From: Agelaius tricolor
Taxonomy: Eukaryota > Chordata > Aves > Passeriformes > Icteridae
Length of the DNA stretch: 64,000 nt
NCBI GenBank assembly: GCA_023055355.1
Contig: JALJCS010000004.1
Span: 13,112,001 to 13,176,000, forward strand
Reading direction: 5' to 3'
The position numbers were made by a program, and so were the translations under genes. Under the pieces are notes generated by a model. The model saw only the letters and a list, made by a program, of their open reading frames with translations. It ran no database searches and had not been told where the DNA came from. Shown here one piece after another: positions 13,796-49,479 of the stretch (positions are counted from its first letter, which is position 1; the number at the start of each line of letters is the position of its first letter).

Positions 13796-13865
13796 GCCGA
13801 GCCGAGCCGAGCCGAGCCGAGCCGAGCCGAGCCGAGCCGAGCCGAGCCGAGCCGAGCCGAGCCGA
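13796..13865 (+). repeat. (GCCGA)14 pentanucleotide array in the SLC49A3 5' region
   Basis: Fourteen uninterrupted GCCGA units (70 bp) lie 30 bp before the SLC49A3 start codon, so the array is probably transcribed as 5' UTR. Five bases per unit keeps all frames open, which gives spurious repetitive open frames on both strands. Confidence 0.97.
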
Positions 13866-13895
13866 GCGAAGCGTGCCGCACCGCGCCGAGCCGCG

Positions 13896-38156
<24,261 letters not shown>

Positions 38157-39855
38157 ACAGGCCAAAAGGGGATGCCAAGGGCCAGGACTCAGACTAGTGG
38201 GCATGGACCAATCCTGAGCTGGTACACTGGGATATCTGTGTCATGTTGCACAATAAGCAAGGACTAGAGCAAATAGCACCTTTGCTGTACATCTCTCAGT
38301 CTTGTGTTTATGTGGGGATCTGGGCTGTTAAGGGCTGTCCTGCCAGAAAGGTCAAAGTGGCAATGGACAACTATGCTCACAACTAAAATTTTTAGCTGAC
38401 TTAATGCAACCTAAAGAAATGCCACAGTGGAGGGTAGCATCGTATTTCAGCCATTTTTAAATTTTCATGTACGTGGATCAAGGGTGAAGGTTTCAGAAAG
38501 ATGGAAGCTGTGCCTACCACAAACCCAGTGGAAAACTTCTATTTAAGGACTGTGGTACAGCATAACAACTCTTCCATTCATGTTGGAAGTAATTGTGCCT
38601 TTTAACTAAAGGACAGTAGAAGCTAGAGCATCCTTCGATTCCAGTGGGGATATGTAAGTATGTGATCTGTAATGGAAGTTTGTTACAATAAGTCACTTTC
38701 TCTTCTACAAGAAAAGAAAAGTCTTGCCTGTAGTGCTGCCTATAAAAGAAAATATCAGTAAACAGCAGAAGTTAAATACAGCAGCATTTCTCACCCCTCT
38801 GCTTCCCTGAAAAATGCTGAGACATTCAGGATTAGCTTGTTTTACTTGGGATTCTGTTTCTTCACCTCTCTTGCAATTTCAGTGGTTTAAGTTTCCACAA
38901 GAAGATGAAATTGCTGGTTTAGTATTAGACTAATGTCATGCTCTCCTATAAAGCATCACTCCTTTGGGAATGACACTGTAGTGCCTGGCATGATGGAAGC
39001 TGGCAGAAGAACTGGCAATGGTGACACTAGTGCAGGGACTTGTCATAAGTTTCTGCAGGTGACAGGGGCTTTGGGGAGGAGACCAAGTAAGAAACAACAT
39101 CAAAAAACACCTGTTCTCTCTGCAACTGACATCTATTCTTTAGTGTTAAATGAGATGGGAAGTGACACAAAAGATCCCATTTGGAGTTCAGTTACACTGA
39201 CGATTACAATGGGCACAACTGGATTTTTCATTTTACAGAACTTCCACAGCAGTGTAATGTCCTGCTTTGATTTCAGGTCTAGGTGTACTACCTGAGAAAT
39301 TCTTACTTTATAACACTTAGAGAATCTGAGTACTTGCTGATTAAGGGACTTTGATGCAAATTGAACCTGTGAGTAAGTTCATCCAGTCCAGCTAGAAGAC
39401 AGTCCCAATGCCAAGAACACACTGTGCCTGAGGAACTCTGTACAAAGGAGCTCTATCAGTGCCTGAACTCTCTCCCCCATTAGCAACTGGAAGGCTCTCC
39501 CTTTGTAAAACACATGTTTGCATCCTTCTAAGGAGCCTGCTTGTTCCTACAGTTCCAGCTATGCTCTCACTAGTAAGCACTGATGTTTGTCAAAAGGAGC
39601 AGGAAAGAAGTCTGAAACCAAAGTGAAACAAGATTGTTTAAACCTGTCAGAGGAATGAGATAGCTGTCTTTTGCAAAATTAGCTGGTCAGTTCTGCAGCC
39701 CTGGAACTAACACACCAAACAGATTAACGCCAAATTTACCTGCCACTTCTGAATTCCACTGTACTGGGAAGCAAGAAGCACTTGATACTTTATAATTTTA
39801 TATATTTACAAATGTTTATTTTTTTTTTTAATAAAGGGTGGTTTAAGAAAGGATT
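38157..39855 (+). other. SLC49A3: SLC49A3 3' untranslated region
   Basis: The region runs from the stop codon to just past the AATAAA signal. No repeat family is recognised in it. The right end is an estimate based on usual cleavage 10-30 bp after the signal. Confidence 0.7.
39830..39835 (+). terminator. SLC49A3: AATAAA polyadenylation signal of SLC49A3
   Basis: The hexamer AATAAA follows an A/T-rich run and is followed by GGGTGGTTTAAG, a G/T-rich downstream element. It is the first convincing canonical signal downstream of the stop codon. Confidence 0.7.
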
Positions 39856-40939
39856 AACCTCTTCTCACTGTATCATCTTTTAAAAAGTATTTTATAGATG
39901 TAAGGGTGTGTTGGATCTGCAGCACAAAGCATAGGCCCCTGTATTTGCTAGATGTGCTTACACTGACAATCTGTGAGGTATAATCTCAGAATAATCTCAG
40001 ATTCTTAAAATGACCATGTGAAATTAGCTGTAGGATAAACTATGGTTAGCTCTGTTTTGAAGGATAGGTTAAAGGAGTAAGGAGATACTGCCAGAAACTG
40101 TCTCCAAAACCTGCTGTTGCCCTGGTGAGAGAGTCTGCCTTGCACCAGCTGAGACACTATTATCTTCATCCAAGCACATAAAAGAGATGATAAAAAGGGG
40201 AGACTTTTCTGTCTACTAATGCATGAGATATAGAGATGTGTAAGGCTCTTTTTGGATTCCTGATGAGTAGTTGCTCCCTCACTCTATGGTTTGTCATACG
40301 CTGACAGTGTGCCATAAAGGTGTGATGGCACTGTCAAGCAGTGAGGCCAGACAGCTCATGCAGGTACCTGCTTTGCAGCATTAGCTGTTCCTGCTGGCTC
40401 AGCTAACTTCCCAGTTTGTGTTTAGAACAAAAGAGGCTCGAGTGTCCATGCTAGTCTGTAATTACCACCACAGCTGAAGGAGACTTTCTGCTGTGTACTC
40501 TTCAAGACTGTGTAACTGATCTATCTCACAGCTCACTTATAGATGTGCCTTTCCTTGGAAAACCTATGGAAAATGTGAAGCTGAAATCTTAGCAGAACAG
40601 AGGGATTTTGATGTTGAGGCATGGGCCAAGTATGCTGGGGACCCGTGTCCTTTCCCTGCCAAAGGAGGGGCCTTCCATGACCCCAGCAGAGACATCTACA
40701 ATTAGGTCTGTAGGTATCACTGGAAATCTGCAGAAAGCTTCCTGCAAAGGAGGTGCTGGCTGTAGTTGGGTCTCACTAGAGCCCTTCTGTTTTTGTGAAG
40801 TCAAAGCAGAGGAGATGGGACAGTCATGTCACTGGTCCCATTACAGCAGTGGATCAGAGAGAAGCCTTCTGAAACAGGCAAGGTTACACAATCTTGCTGT
40901 GACTGCAGTCTGAGGTCTGCAGTGCAGCCTCTCCCCACA
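39856..40939. other. Intergenic stretch after SLC49A3
   Basis: Nothing recognised with confidence. The rightmost few hundred bases may already belong to the 5' region of the neighbouring CR1. Confidence 0.5.
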
Positions 40940-42960
40940 GCAGTTCTGTCTGGGTGGGGACAGCAGACACCACCAGGATAGACAGGATAGATCGCAGATT
41001 GCAGGAAGAGACATGTTTCTCCTGGGGCAGGGACAGGCAGCAGACCTGTGCGCAGAACACATGCTCAGGTGGCGCACCTCCTGCAGCAGGTGGCTGAGCT
41101 GCACAGGCAGCAAGAAGGGTGCATAACATCAGGGAGACTGAGAAGGTGTTAGATAGCTGGTCCCAAGCTCAGCCTGCAGTGGCCCCATAAGCTGACGACC
41201 TAACAGCCAGAAAATCTCCCTCACTAGCACATATGGAAGGCAGGGGCTGATACTGCAGAAGAATGGAAGCTTGCAAGGACCACAGATTTCCTGAAGCCTG
41301 AAGTGCCCTTGCCTTTCATAACCACTTTGTTTCCCTGTGGACTGAAGAGGAAAGACCTGTCACGTCATGAGAGGCACTGGAGCTGAGTAAGGCAGCCCCA
41401 TCTGCTCCCTGTATAACAACCAGTAAGGCAGCCCCATCTGGTCCCACTTCACAGCCAGCACAACTAAGAAAAGGCAAGGGGTGGTAGCAGTAGGTGACTT
41501 CTGAGAGGCTCAGAGGTACCGAGAGACCTGACACAGTCTCTGGAGAGGTGTTGCTTTCTGGAGAGTCATAGCAGGGATGTCACTGATAGGCTGCTGAGCC
41601 TTGTGCAGTCCACTGATTATTACACACTGCTGTTTCATTAATTCCCCCCTGAAAGGGAAGGTGTTTGAAAGGGCCAGTCAGGCAGGTAAATCAACAAATG
41701 GTTACAGGCTGGTACCTCAGTCCAGGTTTTGGCTTCTTGGACCACATAACTCACCTTGCGGAACTGGGTGTACTGAGGGCTCATGGGCTCTGTCTGTCAG
41801 GGAAGGGGAAGAGCATCTTCAGCCATAGGCTTGCCAGACTGGTGAAGAGGGCTTTGAATTCAAGGTGTCAGGAGATTGGAACCTCAGTCCCTCTTAGTCC
41901 TTCCAGTCTGATGGGAAGTCAGCAAGAGATGCCCAGAGCTTGGAGCAGGTCAGGAGCAGAATACACAAAAAGTTATGAAGGAATTCCTGACACTCCAGCC
42001 AATAAGTCTGCTTCATCAGGGACTGAATTTATGCCACAGACATCACAGGGAATGATCAAGAGGAGTTAGAGATGGGCTAAGAGGCACCACAGAGATATGG
42101 TGGGGTGGCTCCTATGACACAAGCATTGGAATGAGAGGTTACAGGCTCTTTTGAAAACAGGCAGGAGAGACGAGGAAAGAGTGTTGCTGTCTGTGCCAAG
42201 AACATGCTGAAGTGAATGGATTTCTGCCCTGGAATGGATGAAGAGCCAACTGAGAGGTCATGGATCTGGATTAAAGGCAGGGCAGGGACAGGTGACATTA
42301 TAGCAGGGGCTCACTACAGGCTGCCTGACCAGGAACATTGAGCAGATGAGTCCCTCTGTAGACAGACAGGAGCAGCCTCACATTCACAAGCCAGGTCCAC
42401 AGAGGGAACTTGAATCACCCTGAGAGCAGTTCAAGGGAGAATACAGCAAGACATAAGCAATCTGGGAGGTTCCTGGAACACAATGGCAATTTCCTTCTTC
42501 AAGTGATAGACAAGAAGGAGATGTGTTAGAACCTTGTTCTCACCAAGAAGGAGAGGCTGGCAGGGAATGTAATGCCTAGGAGCAGTCTTGGCTGCAGTGA
42601 CCATGAAATGGTGGAGTTTGAGATCTTCAGGGCAATGACAAAGGTGCACAGCAAGCTCACTACCCTGGACTTCAGGACAACAGATCTTTGCTTCTTCAGG
42701 GGTGTTTAGGGATAAAGTCCTGGAGGGAAAAGCAGCCCAGGAAAGCTGGTTGATATTAAGGATCACCTTCTTCAAGCTTGGCAGCAATACACCCCAGCAA
42801 GGAGGAACTCAGGCAAAAAATGCCAGGAGGCCTACATAGATGCCAGGAACCCCTGGACAAACTCAAACACAACAAGGAAACACACAGATGATGGAGGCAA
42901 GCACAGGTAGTCTGGGAGAAGTGCAGAGAGATTGTCTGAACCACCAGGGATCAAGTAAGG
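40940..42960 (+). mobile_element. CR1 LINE, unusually long copy: 5' region, ORF1 and start of ORF2
   Basis: The order of recognisable CR1 text is colinear. A coiled-coil-like ORF1 start lies near 41.1 kb, then GGCAGGGGCTGATACTGCAG with GGAAGCTTGCAAGGACCA. TAGGTGACTTCTGAGAGGCT follows, then TTACAGGCTGGTACCTCAGT, and CTTGGCTGCAGTGACCATGA with CCAGGAAAGCTGGTTGATAT. The last is in the ORF2 endonuclease part. Most CR1 copies lack these 5' regions. Frameshifts and stops interrupt both ORFs. The element resumes after the LTR. Confidence 0.85.
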
Positions 42961-42965
42961 AAAGC

Positions 42966-43985
42966 TGGTTTTTGGCCTGGTTTTTGGTAGTGGGGGAGAC
43001 TACAGAGGTGGCTTCTGTGAGAAACTGCTGGAACTTCCACCGTGTCCAGCAGAGCCAATCCCTTATGGCTCTGAAGATGAACATGTCACTGGTCAAGGCT
43101 AGAGATGATGGTAATGCCTCTGTGATAACATCTTTAATAAGAAACCAAAACAAAGGTGGGAGCACAGTTTTAATTCCAGCCAGAGAAGTGGAGGAAGTGA
43201 GAATATGTGAGGCACCAAGGTCAGTGAAGAAGAAGGGGCAGGAGCTGCTCCAGGCACTGGAGCCAAGATTTCCCTGCAGGCTGTGGGGAGACCACAGTGA
43301 AGCAGCTGTGCCCCTGCAGCCCATGAGGATCCATGGGGGATGCACAGATCCACCCACAGCCCGCGGGAGATGCCGATACTAGAGCGATTAGATCCCTGGA
43401 GGAGGCTGAGGGAGACCCAGTGGAGAGAGGGGTCCCTGATTCCAGGCTGGAGCAGCCTGTCCTTGAGAACTGCACCCCGTGGAAGAGTGACCCACGCCAC
43501 AGCAGTTCTGGGAGGGACTCAGGTTGCAGCAGTTTTGGGAGGACTGCTGCTCAGAGATTTGGAGCCATGCTGGAGAAGTTAATGGAGAACTGTCTCCTGT
43601 AGGAAGGGACCCCATGGTCTCACAGGGGAAGGATTCCTCTCCCTGTGCAGCAGAAGAAAACCTTGGGTGATGAACTGACCAAAGCCTCTGTGCCCTGTCT
43701 CCCTGTGCTCTTCGTGGGAAGGAGGGAGTGGTTGGGAAAAGAAAATGTGTTTTTAAGGGCTTATATTACTTCTTATTATCTTCCTCTGATTTTGTTAGTA
43801 ATAAACTCACCTTGTATCTCTAAGCTGAGCTTATTTTGCCCTTGGAGTATTTTCTTCTGGTCCTTATTTCAGCTCATGAACCCTACATTAAATTTTTCTC
43901 TCCTCTGCCCAGCTGTAGCAGAGGAGGGTGAGTGAGTGGCTTTCATGGGTGCCTGGCACTTGGCAAACGGTGTCAAACCATGACA
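42966..43985 (+). mobile_element. Solo ERV LTR inserted within the CR1
   Basis: The element of about 1.02 kb begins TGGTTTTTGGCCTGG and ends GTGTCAAACCATGACA. It carries the features I remember for a common bird ERV LTR: GTGGCTTCTGTGAGAAACTG, repeated tracts of the type CAGCCCATGAGGATCCATGG, GTGATGAACTGACCAAAGCC and AGTAATAAACTCACC (polyadenylation signal near 43800). The final part is CCAGCTGTAGCAGAGGAGGG. No retroviral genes flank it. Borders may be off by a few bases, and I see no clear target-site duplication. Confidence 0.82.
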
Positions 43986-44150
43986 AGTCCTCATAGACAT
44001 AAATCTGGCCAGGGACAACAAGGGCAACAAGAAATTATTCTATAGGTATTCTGTATAGGTAATGTAGCTAGGCTGTCTCAGTCACTGTCAAGTAACACCT
44101 GTTTTGGCATTGGCAAAGGCATGGTGACAGACATATTGCTGGGGATGGTC
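43986..44150 (+). mobile_element. CR1 LINE, continuation after the LTR
   Basis: The sequence TAAATCTGGCCAGGGACAAC with AAGGGCAACAAGAAATTATT, TCTATAGG and GGCATTGGCAAAGGCA continues the ORF2 text that breaks off before the LTR. This shows a nested insertion. The CR1 decays beyond about 44.15 kb. Confidence 0.8.
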
Positions 44151-46463
44151 CTGATGTGAGAAGGAGGCTGGACTGAAAATGTCCTGCCAGCAGCACAGCT
44201 GTAAGTCCCCATTGAGATGAAGAAAGCAAGTAGGTAGTATGTACCTCAAATCCCCTCTAGTAATTCAAGCACCATGGGACCTAGACTTTCAGGATCATTA
44301 TTTACAGTTTCCAAATGATGTCAAGCAGTTCAAACATGCCACATGTTCTGTAGAGGATATCTAGTTGCATGTTCCCCACCATCAGGTACAAAACTTCACA
44401 GACTATCTTTAGGTAGGTCAGGGTTGGGCACTATTGGGTCCAGTTGCATTCTACAAGAGTCCTCGTGTCTCACACCTTCCATAACATCTTGACTTTGAGA
44501 AATCTGTGACACAGTTGCGTAACCAAAGCAAAAGTTTTAGTTACCCATGAATTATAAAGACACTGATCAAGACATAAGAAATATCAAATTTTCTTAAATA
44601 CATGTGTAACTATACTCAACTACTCTTCTGCAAGCAGTGTTCAAGAACTTTTTAATACTCTGATGGCACAGCCAGACACACTTTGTGGTTAAGTATGTGA
44701 ACCATGTAATCAGTGAAGGGGCAAAGAAGGATTCAGATTCAGAATAAAGGTTTTCGAGCAGCTAAATGTTGCTAGAAAGTGAGCACAAGACACTGGAAAT
44801 AAGAAACATTCTAAATACACAGTAGCAAAAGCAAACCAATATAAACAGTATGAGGAACGGGGGAGACCTCCATCCCATTTTGGGAAAGAGCATAAAAGAA
44901 GCTAGACACAAAAATGGAGGAAAATCAGAAGTCATAAGACAAGCTTAATTTAACCTCTCTCCTCAAAGTGCTTTTGTGACTTAGCACCATTCCCTCCATG
45001 ACTAGAAGCCACTCAGGACCACAGGCAGCAATGCTAAGGAGGTGGCATCTGCTACATGGTACTCATAGTTTACTGAGCACTGAGCTACACAGAGTGGGAA
45101 ATGATGATGAACAGCATGCAAGAATGAATCATTAGCAAGAACTGTGTTGTTACAGAATAGATCTGCAATTCCCCAGCTGATAGATAAATACACATATATT
45201 TAGATATCAGTCATGGTTTGGGTTGCTTTGTTGACTCCAAGCCTTCCTCCACAGGTCTCTGTGCCACTTCCCTTTGCAGGCTCCTGCAGGACAGATTCTC
45301 AGAAAAGTTTGAGAAACCTGACAGCCTTCATTGAGCCTTGTCTGGCACTGAGGAAACACAGAGGAAAAGAAGCTATATGAGATGCTGCTGTACCTATCAT
45401 GCAACCTCATCTTAACCCACTTTTTCCTTGCCAAGCAAGTTGTGAGTGGAAAAGGGGAGGTCCCACTCAGGGGCTGCTGTTTCTGGAAGCATGCAGTATG
45501 CAAAGGAGAGACATGGAAGGGCAGAGGAAGCACTGATGGGCAGTGCTTGGAGTCAGCAGGGACAAGACAAAAGCACTCAGGCTGCTTAGGTCAGCTAGGG
45601 TATTGACAGAGGCAGGCTGCATTCTACCAGTGTCACCTGGGATGAGTGGGCTGTCCAGCCTGCAACGGGGCAGAGTCTTCAGTTGGGCAGAGGGGCTCTG
45701 CTTCCCAAAGACATCTTCATCTCTGAGGTGCTAATTGCACATGGATTCAGGAGCTTACAAGTGTCTTGAAGGTGTCCTCAGCTTCCTGACTAGTCCCACC
45801 AGCAAGCCTGCAAAGGAGCTGGGGAGTCAATCTGAAGCTGTTCCTTTGCTGACAGTCACCAACACTTCTCCGGGTTCCCCCATGCTGTCACAATGGTCAA
45901 AGCTCCTGTGGCTAAAGCAGCAGCCCCTCCATATGGATGGGCAGCCCTTGTATGCACACTGCTTTGTCTCTTCCCTCCCTTCCTTGTCCAGCAGTCTTCA
46001 CTCCCATGGAGCCTTCTTGCCCACAGTGAGGGAAGACAGCACTTCCTACCTGTTCTGACTTGGTGCTTACTGTTTGTACCAGGAACACAGATTGTGCATG
46101 CACAGCATAATCCTATTGATCCTCCAGATGTGGAAGGAATGGGGAATGATAATGCAACTCAGGGAATTCATGGCCTGGCCTCCCCCCAAATAAGTGCTCC
46201 TCCTCCACTTGGAGGAGAAAGAAAAGAACATAGAATTGAGAAAATTACACATCCAAAAATCAAATAGTTGAAGCATAAGCATCCCTTTCCTAAATCTATC
46301 ACTTTGACACTCCACAGTAATTTCAAGATCTTTTTGTAGTTGCCTGTGGGCAAGAGAGAGTGTCCCAAAGGCTTTTATTAAGCCAACAGCATTGCTGCCA
46401 CAGCCAGAAAGGAATGACATGCAAAGCTGTTGCTGGTTAGTGGTATTGCTCTCAGCACTTGGC
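44151..46463. other. Intergenic stretch without recognised features
   Basis: No exon family, RNA gene or repeat family recognised. In mammals the MYL5 gene lies tail-to-tail with SLC49A3, but I found no EF-hand coding sequence here on either strand. Confidence 0.45.
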
Positions 46464-46775
46464 CCCATCTGCCTGGACAGCTGGGAGCAGGCCAGCTAGG
46501 CACTGCCTCTCTGCTTCTGCTAAGAGTGCCTTCTGCAGTGGGCTGGGAGCAAGCCTGAGTGCCCCCTCTGCAAGAGGAGGATGACCTCCGTCCTGTACTC
46601 GGTGTGGGGGGATGACAGCTTTGAGGAACATGTCATTCCAGCCCACAGGGCACCATAGGACATGTTCCACCTGAGAGGAGGAGGTCCCAGGTACCCAGCT
46701 GCTCCCCCATCTGCACAGCCCTGCAACAAACACCCTGGCCATCAGTGGGAAGACAGCCACCTCCAGTGGCTGAAG
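46464..46775 (+). pseudogene. TOPORS-like RING-finger pseudogene, copy 1 (first exon only)
   Basis: The frame opens with PICLDSWEQAS and continues with QWAGSKPECPLCKRR and SVWGDDSFEEHVI. This is the layout of a RING followed by the SVxxxDDFxE motif seen in TOPORS-type E3 ubiquitin ligases. In-frame stops at 46497 (TAG), 46521 (TAA) and 46656 (TAG) disable it. The first zinc-binding Cys is replaced (Gly-Pro-Ile-Cys) and the central Cys/His cluster is damaged, reading LCFC-stop-EC. The exon ends in CTGAAG followed by GTGAGT, a donor, so this is an unprocessed gene copy. No start codon or C-terminal exon remains in this copy. Confidence 0.75.
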
Positions 46776-46930
46776 GTGAGTACAGCAAATGGAACTGCAA
46801 CATGTGTGAAGTTGTACTCACTGGCAAGTGCCTTCATTTAAAGAGAAATTTGAAAAACAAAACAAAACAAACAAAAACCGACAAAAATCCCAAATAAATC
46901 TAACACAAAAATAATGGACTCTGCTCCAGG

Positions 46931-47316
46931 TTTGCATTTCTGCAGTTGATCCCAGGGCAGATGTTTCCAGCCAGGGAGACTCCACAGTCAGCCCGTGCCC
47001 CACCACTCAACCTCACAAGTTCTCCTCCTCACCCTGTGCCCCACATCCCGGGGCTCTGCTCTCCTGCCAGCTTGGGCTGCCCGCTGCAGCCTCACTACGG
47101 CAGTGCCCAAATCCCTCCTCCTGCCCAGAGTCACGACTTGCTGATCCTCTCTGAGTCAATCCAGGGTTGTACCCTGTCAAGGCAGGAGCCCCAGGAAATT
47201 CAACAAGGGGAAGTACGAAGTGCTGTCCCTGCTTGCAGTGAAAGACAAGTGGGTGAGTGTTCAGAACAGGTAAATGAGAAAAGAAAGGCCCAAATGATGA
47301 ATATAATTTATTCAAG
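46931..47316 (+). repeat. Duplicated block B, copy 1
   Basis: From 46948 on, 369 bp match 54337-54705 apparently without a single difference. It contains an open frame in several phases, and its function is unknown. A stretch reading AAATTCAACAAGGGGAAGTA resembles CR1 ORF2 text, so part may derive from a LINE. It follows the RING exon of copy 1 after only about 155 bp. Confidence 0.93.
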
Positions 47317-47579
47317 CCTTTGTTAACCTTTCATTTTCTTGGTGAATAAAACTGTAGTGGGTGCAGAGGCAGAGGAGCTGTCCTGGAGGAACCAGGCATT
47401 GTACAAAATCCTTTGGTGTGAAGCTAGCACCTTACTTACAGAAAAGTTGCAAAGAACCTGCCAGGTATTTGCAAAACTTTATGGCCATTGTGAGTCTATT
47501 TTGCAGGAAAGCAGCACACCTCTGTGTTTAAAGCAGTCCTTTCAGACAATCCCCCTTGTAGAAAAGAACTCAAATTTTG

Positions 47580-48420
47580 GGTGCTTTGAGTAGAATTGGG
47601 CAGGGTACGGAATCTTGTGGAGGCAGCAGGAGCTATGGCACATCACGGTATATCTGGGGTTTGGTGAGACATCTATGGAACCTTTGGCATGGCCCTGGAG
47701 AAGTCTGAGAAAGTCTTCAGAGGGTTTAGGGTTTAGGTTGTTTGTGGACATTTTAGATGAGTCTTTGGGGGCAGCTGGATGTGATTTCAGATGTATTCCT
47801 GGCTCAAAAAAAAGGTTTCAGGGTGTTTAGTGGTTGCAGCCCTGGACACAGGGTATAGGAACTTTTGGGGGTCATAGACAAGCTAGTAGTTTCTTTGGTT
47901 GCTCCTGGAAGGGACTTATGGATGTTCTGTGGACTACAAAAAAGATTTATGGGGTGTTTATAGGAAATTACAGTTTATGGGTGTTTGAAGAAGGACTTTC
48001 AGTGGTTCAGAAGTAGGGGTTGGGAACTTTGGGGTCTGCAAGGCAGATTTGGGGGGTTTTGAGGGTACTTGGTTAGGGTTTGCAGGTATTCATGACACCT
48101 AGATGACATTCTCCAGGACCCATTCAGAGGACCATTCAGATGTATTTGGATGCCTTGAAAGGAGTTTTGGGAGTGTACTCTGACAGGATTGGAGAATACC
48201 AGAGATACTCAGGTAGTCTGTGGGGATAAGTGGAGGTACCCTGGAGCCGGACTTAAGAGGGTTTTGAGCTGCTGGCATGGGGATGGGGGTGTTTGGGAAC
48301 ATTTAGGTAGGGTCGAGGGAAACTGCTGAGCAAGGTTCAGAGGGAGGAGACTAGAGCAGGGTTTGGGATGTTTGGGGGCCCTAGGACAACTCAGGCATCC
48401 TTGGGTTTAGTCAGGCAGGG
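47580..48420 (+). repeat. G/T-rich low-complexity stretch
   Basis: The + strand is strongly G-rich with irregular repeats of TTTGGGG, GGGTTTGGG and GGGTGTTT type words, including AGGGTTTAGGGTTTAGG near 47.72 kb. No reading frame or repeat family is recognised. Confidence 0.6.
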
Positions 48421-48424
48421 ATTT

Positions 48425-48828
48425 GGGGTCCTGAAGCTATTGCATCCAAAGGAGGGCTACAAAGATGATTGAAGAGCCTTGAGGAGAATCCATATGAGCA
48501 GTGCCTGAGGCACTTGATCTATTCAGCTTGGAGGAGACTGAGGGAAAACCTCATCCCATTGTTCAGCTTCCTCGTGAGAGGAGGTGGAGGGCAGGCACTG
48601 ATCTCCCTGGTGATTGATCAGTGACAGAGGGTGTTTGGGCATTGAAATAGGCTCCGCAGGGAAGTAGTCACAGCACCAAGCCCGACAGAGTTCAAGAAGA
48701 ATTTGGACACTACTCTCAGGCCCATGGTGCGATTCTCTGGGATAGCACTCTGCAGAGCCAGGAGCTCGGCTGGATGATCCTTGTGGGTCCCTTCCAACTC
48801 AGAACATTTTGTGTTTCTGTGATTATGT
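48425..48828 (+). mobile_element. CR1 LINE 3' portion
   Basis: Colinear sense CR1 text: GGAGGGCTACAAAGATGATT, TATTCAGCTTGGAGGAGACT, TCAAGAAGAATTTGGACACT, GGATGATCCTTGTGGGTCC and CCTTCCAACTCAGAACATTT. It ends in a degenerate TTCTGTGATTATGTG tail. Confidence 0.92.
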
Positions 48829-48959
48829 GAGGCTGAGTCTTGGGGGCCTCAAGCAGAGCTCTTGTTGTTTGAGGCTATGGGGCTGGTTCAGGCTTTCCTG
48901 GGGGGCACTAGAGTGGGTTTGCGTGTGTCCAGAGATAACCAAGAGCCCCGAGTTAGTGT

Positions 48960-49450
48960 GGGGAGCCTTTTTAAACTCACCTGAGCGCAGGTGTTGCGAT
49001 GGGCCGGCTCAACGCTGCAGGGACACGCTCCGGGCCAGTCTTTGCCGCTGCCCGGCTCCCGCCAGCAGAGGACATCCCGCCCCCGTCCCTCAGCCCTCAG
49101 CGCGCTCCCGCCGCAGCAGCGCCGCCTTCCCACGCTGCCTCAGGCCGTGCCCACCCTCAGGGGGTGCCGGTGGCCGCCGCGGAGGAGCAGCGGAGCGGCG
49201 CGGCCGTGCCGGGAACAGCGCGGGGAGGCGGAGGCCCCGCCGCAGCGGGCAGCGCGCAGGGCCGCGCACATGGCCCCGGCGTGCCCGCGGCTCCGCAGGC
49301 CGCGCTCATGGCCCCGGCGTGCCCGCGGCTCCGCAGGCCGCGCTCATGGCCCCGGCGTGCCCGCGGCTCCGCAGGCCGCGCACATGGCCCCGGCGTGCCC
49401 GCGGCTCCGCGGGCTCCGAGGGGACAGCGCCCGTGTGCCGGGCACGGACA
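48960..49450. promoter_or_regulatory. Orphan CpG island with possible minus-strand first exon
   Basis: The stretch is very GC- and CpG-rich, in contrast to both flanks. At its left edge the minus strand reads GCGCTCAG followed by GTGAGT (48975-48980 on the + strand), a near-ideal splice donor. This would suit a non-coding first exon transcribed leftwards. On the + strand, ATG followed by GTGAGT at about 49570 is a weaker alternative. The downstream exons of neither transcript were identified. Confidence 0.5.
49261..49412 (+). repeat. 38 bp tandem repeat, four units, in the CpG island
   Basis: Units start at 49261, 49299, 49337 and 49375, each beginning GCCGCGC and containing CATGGCCCCGGCGTGCCCGC. 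They differ at two or three positions (CACATGG versus CTCATGG, and the last two bases of the fourth unit). The unit length is not a multiple of three, so repeated peptides appear in all frames and no single coding frame is favoured. Confidence 0.97.
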
Positions 49451-49479
49451 GAGGCAGGGACGGTGGAGGGACGCTGCCC

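Noticed and set aside
41386..41440. Two copies of AGTAAGGCAGCCCCATCTG 36 bp apart
   Set aside because: A small tandem duplication within the CR1 ORF1 region; not independently meaningful.
42840..43382. A 180-codon + strand frame
   Set aside because: It crosses the CR1/LTR border and so is a chance fusion of two repeats.
47719..47736. GGGTTTAGGGTTTAGG as an interstitial telomere
   Set aside because: Only two units, and the word is TTTAGGG, whereas the vertebrate telomere repeat is TTAGGG; it is part of the general G-rich stretch.
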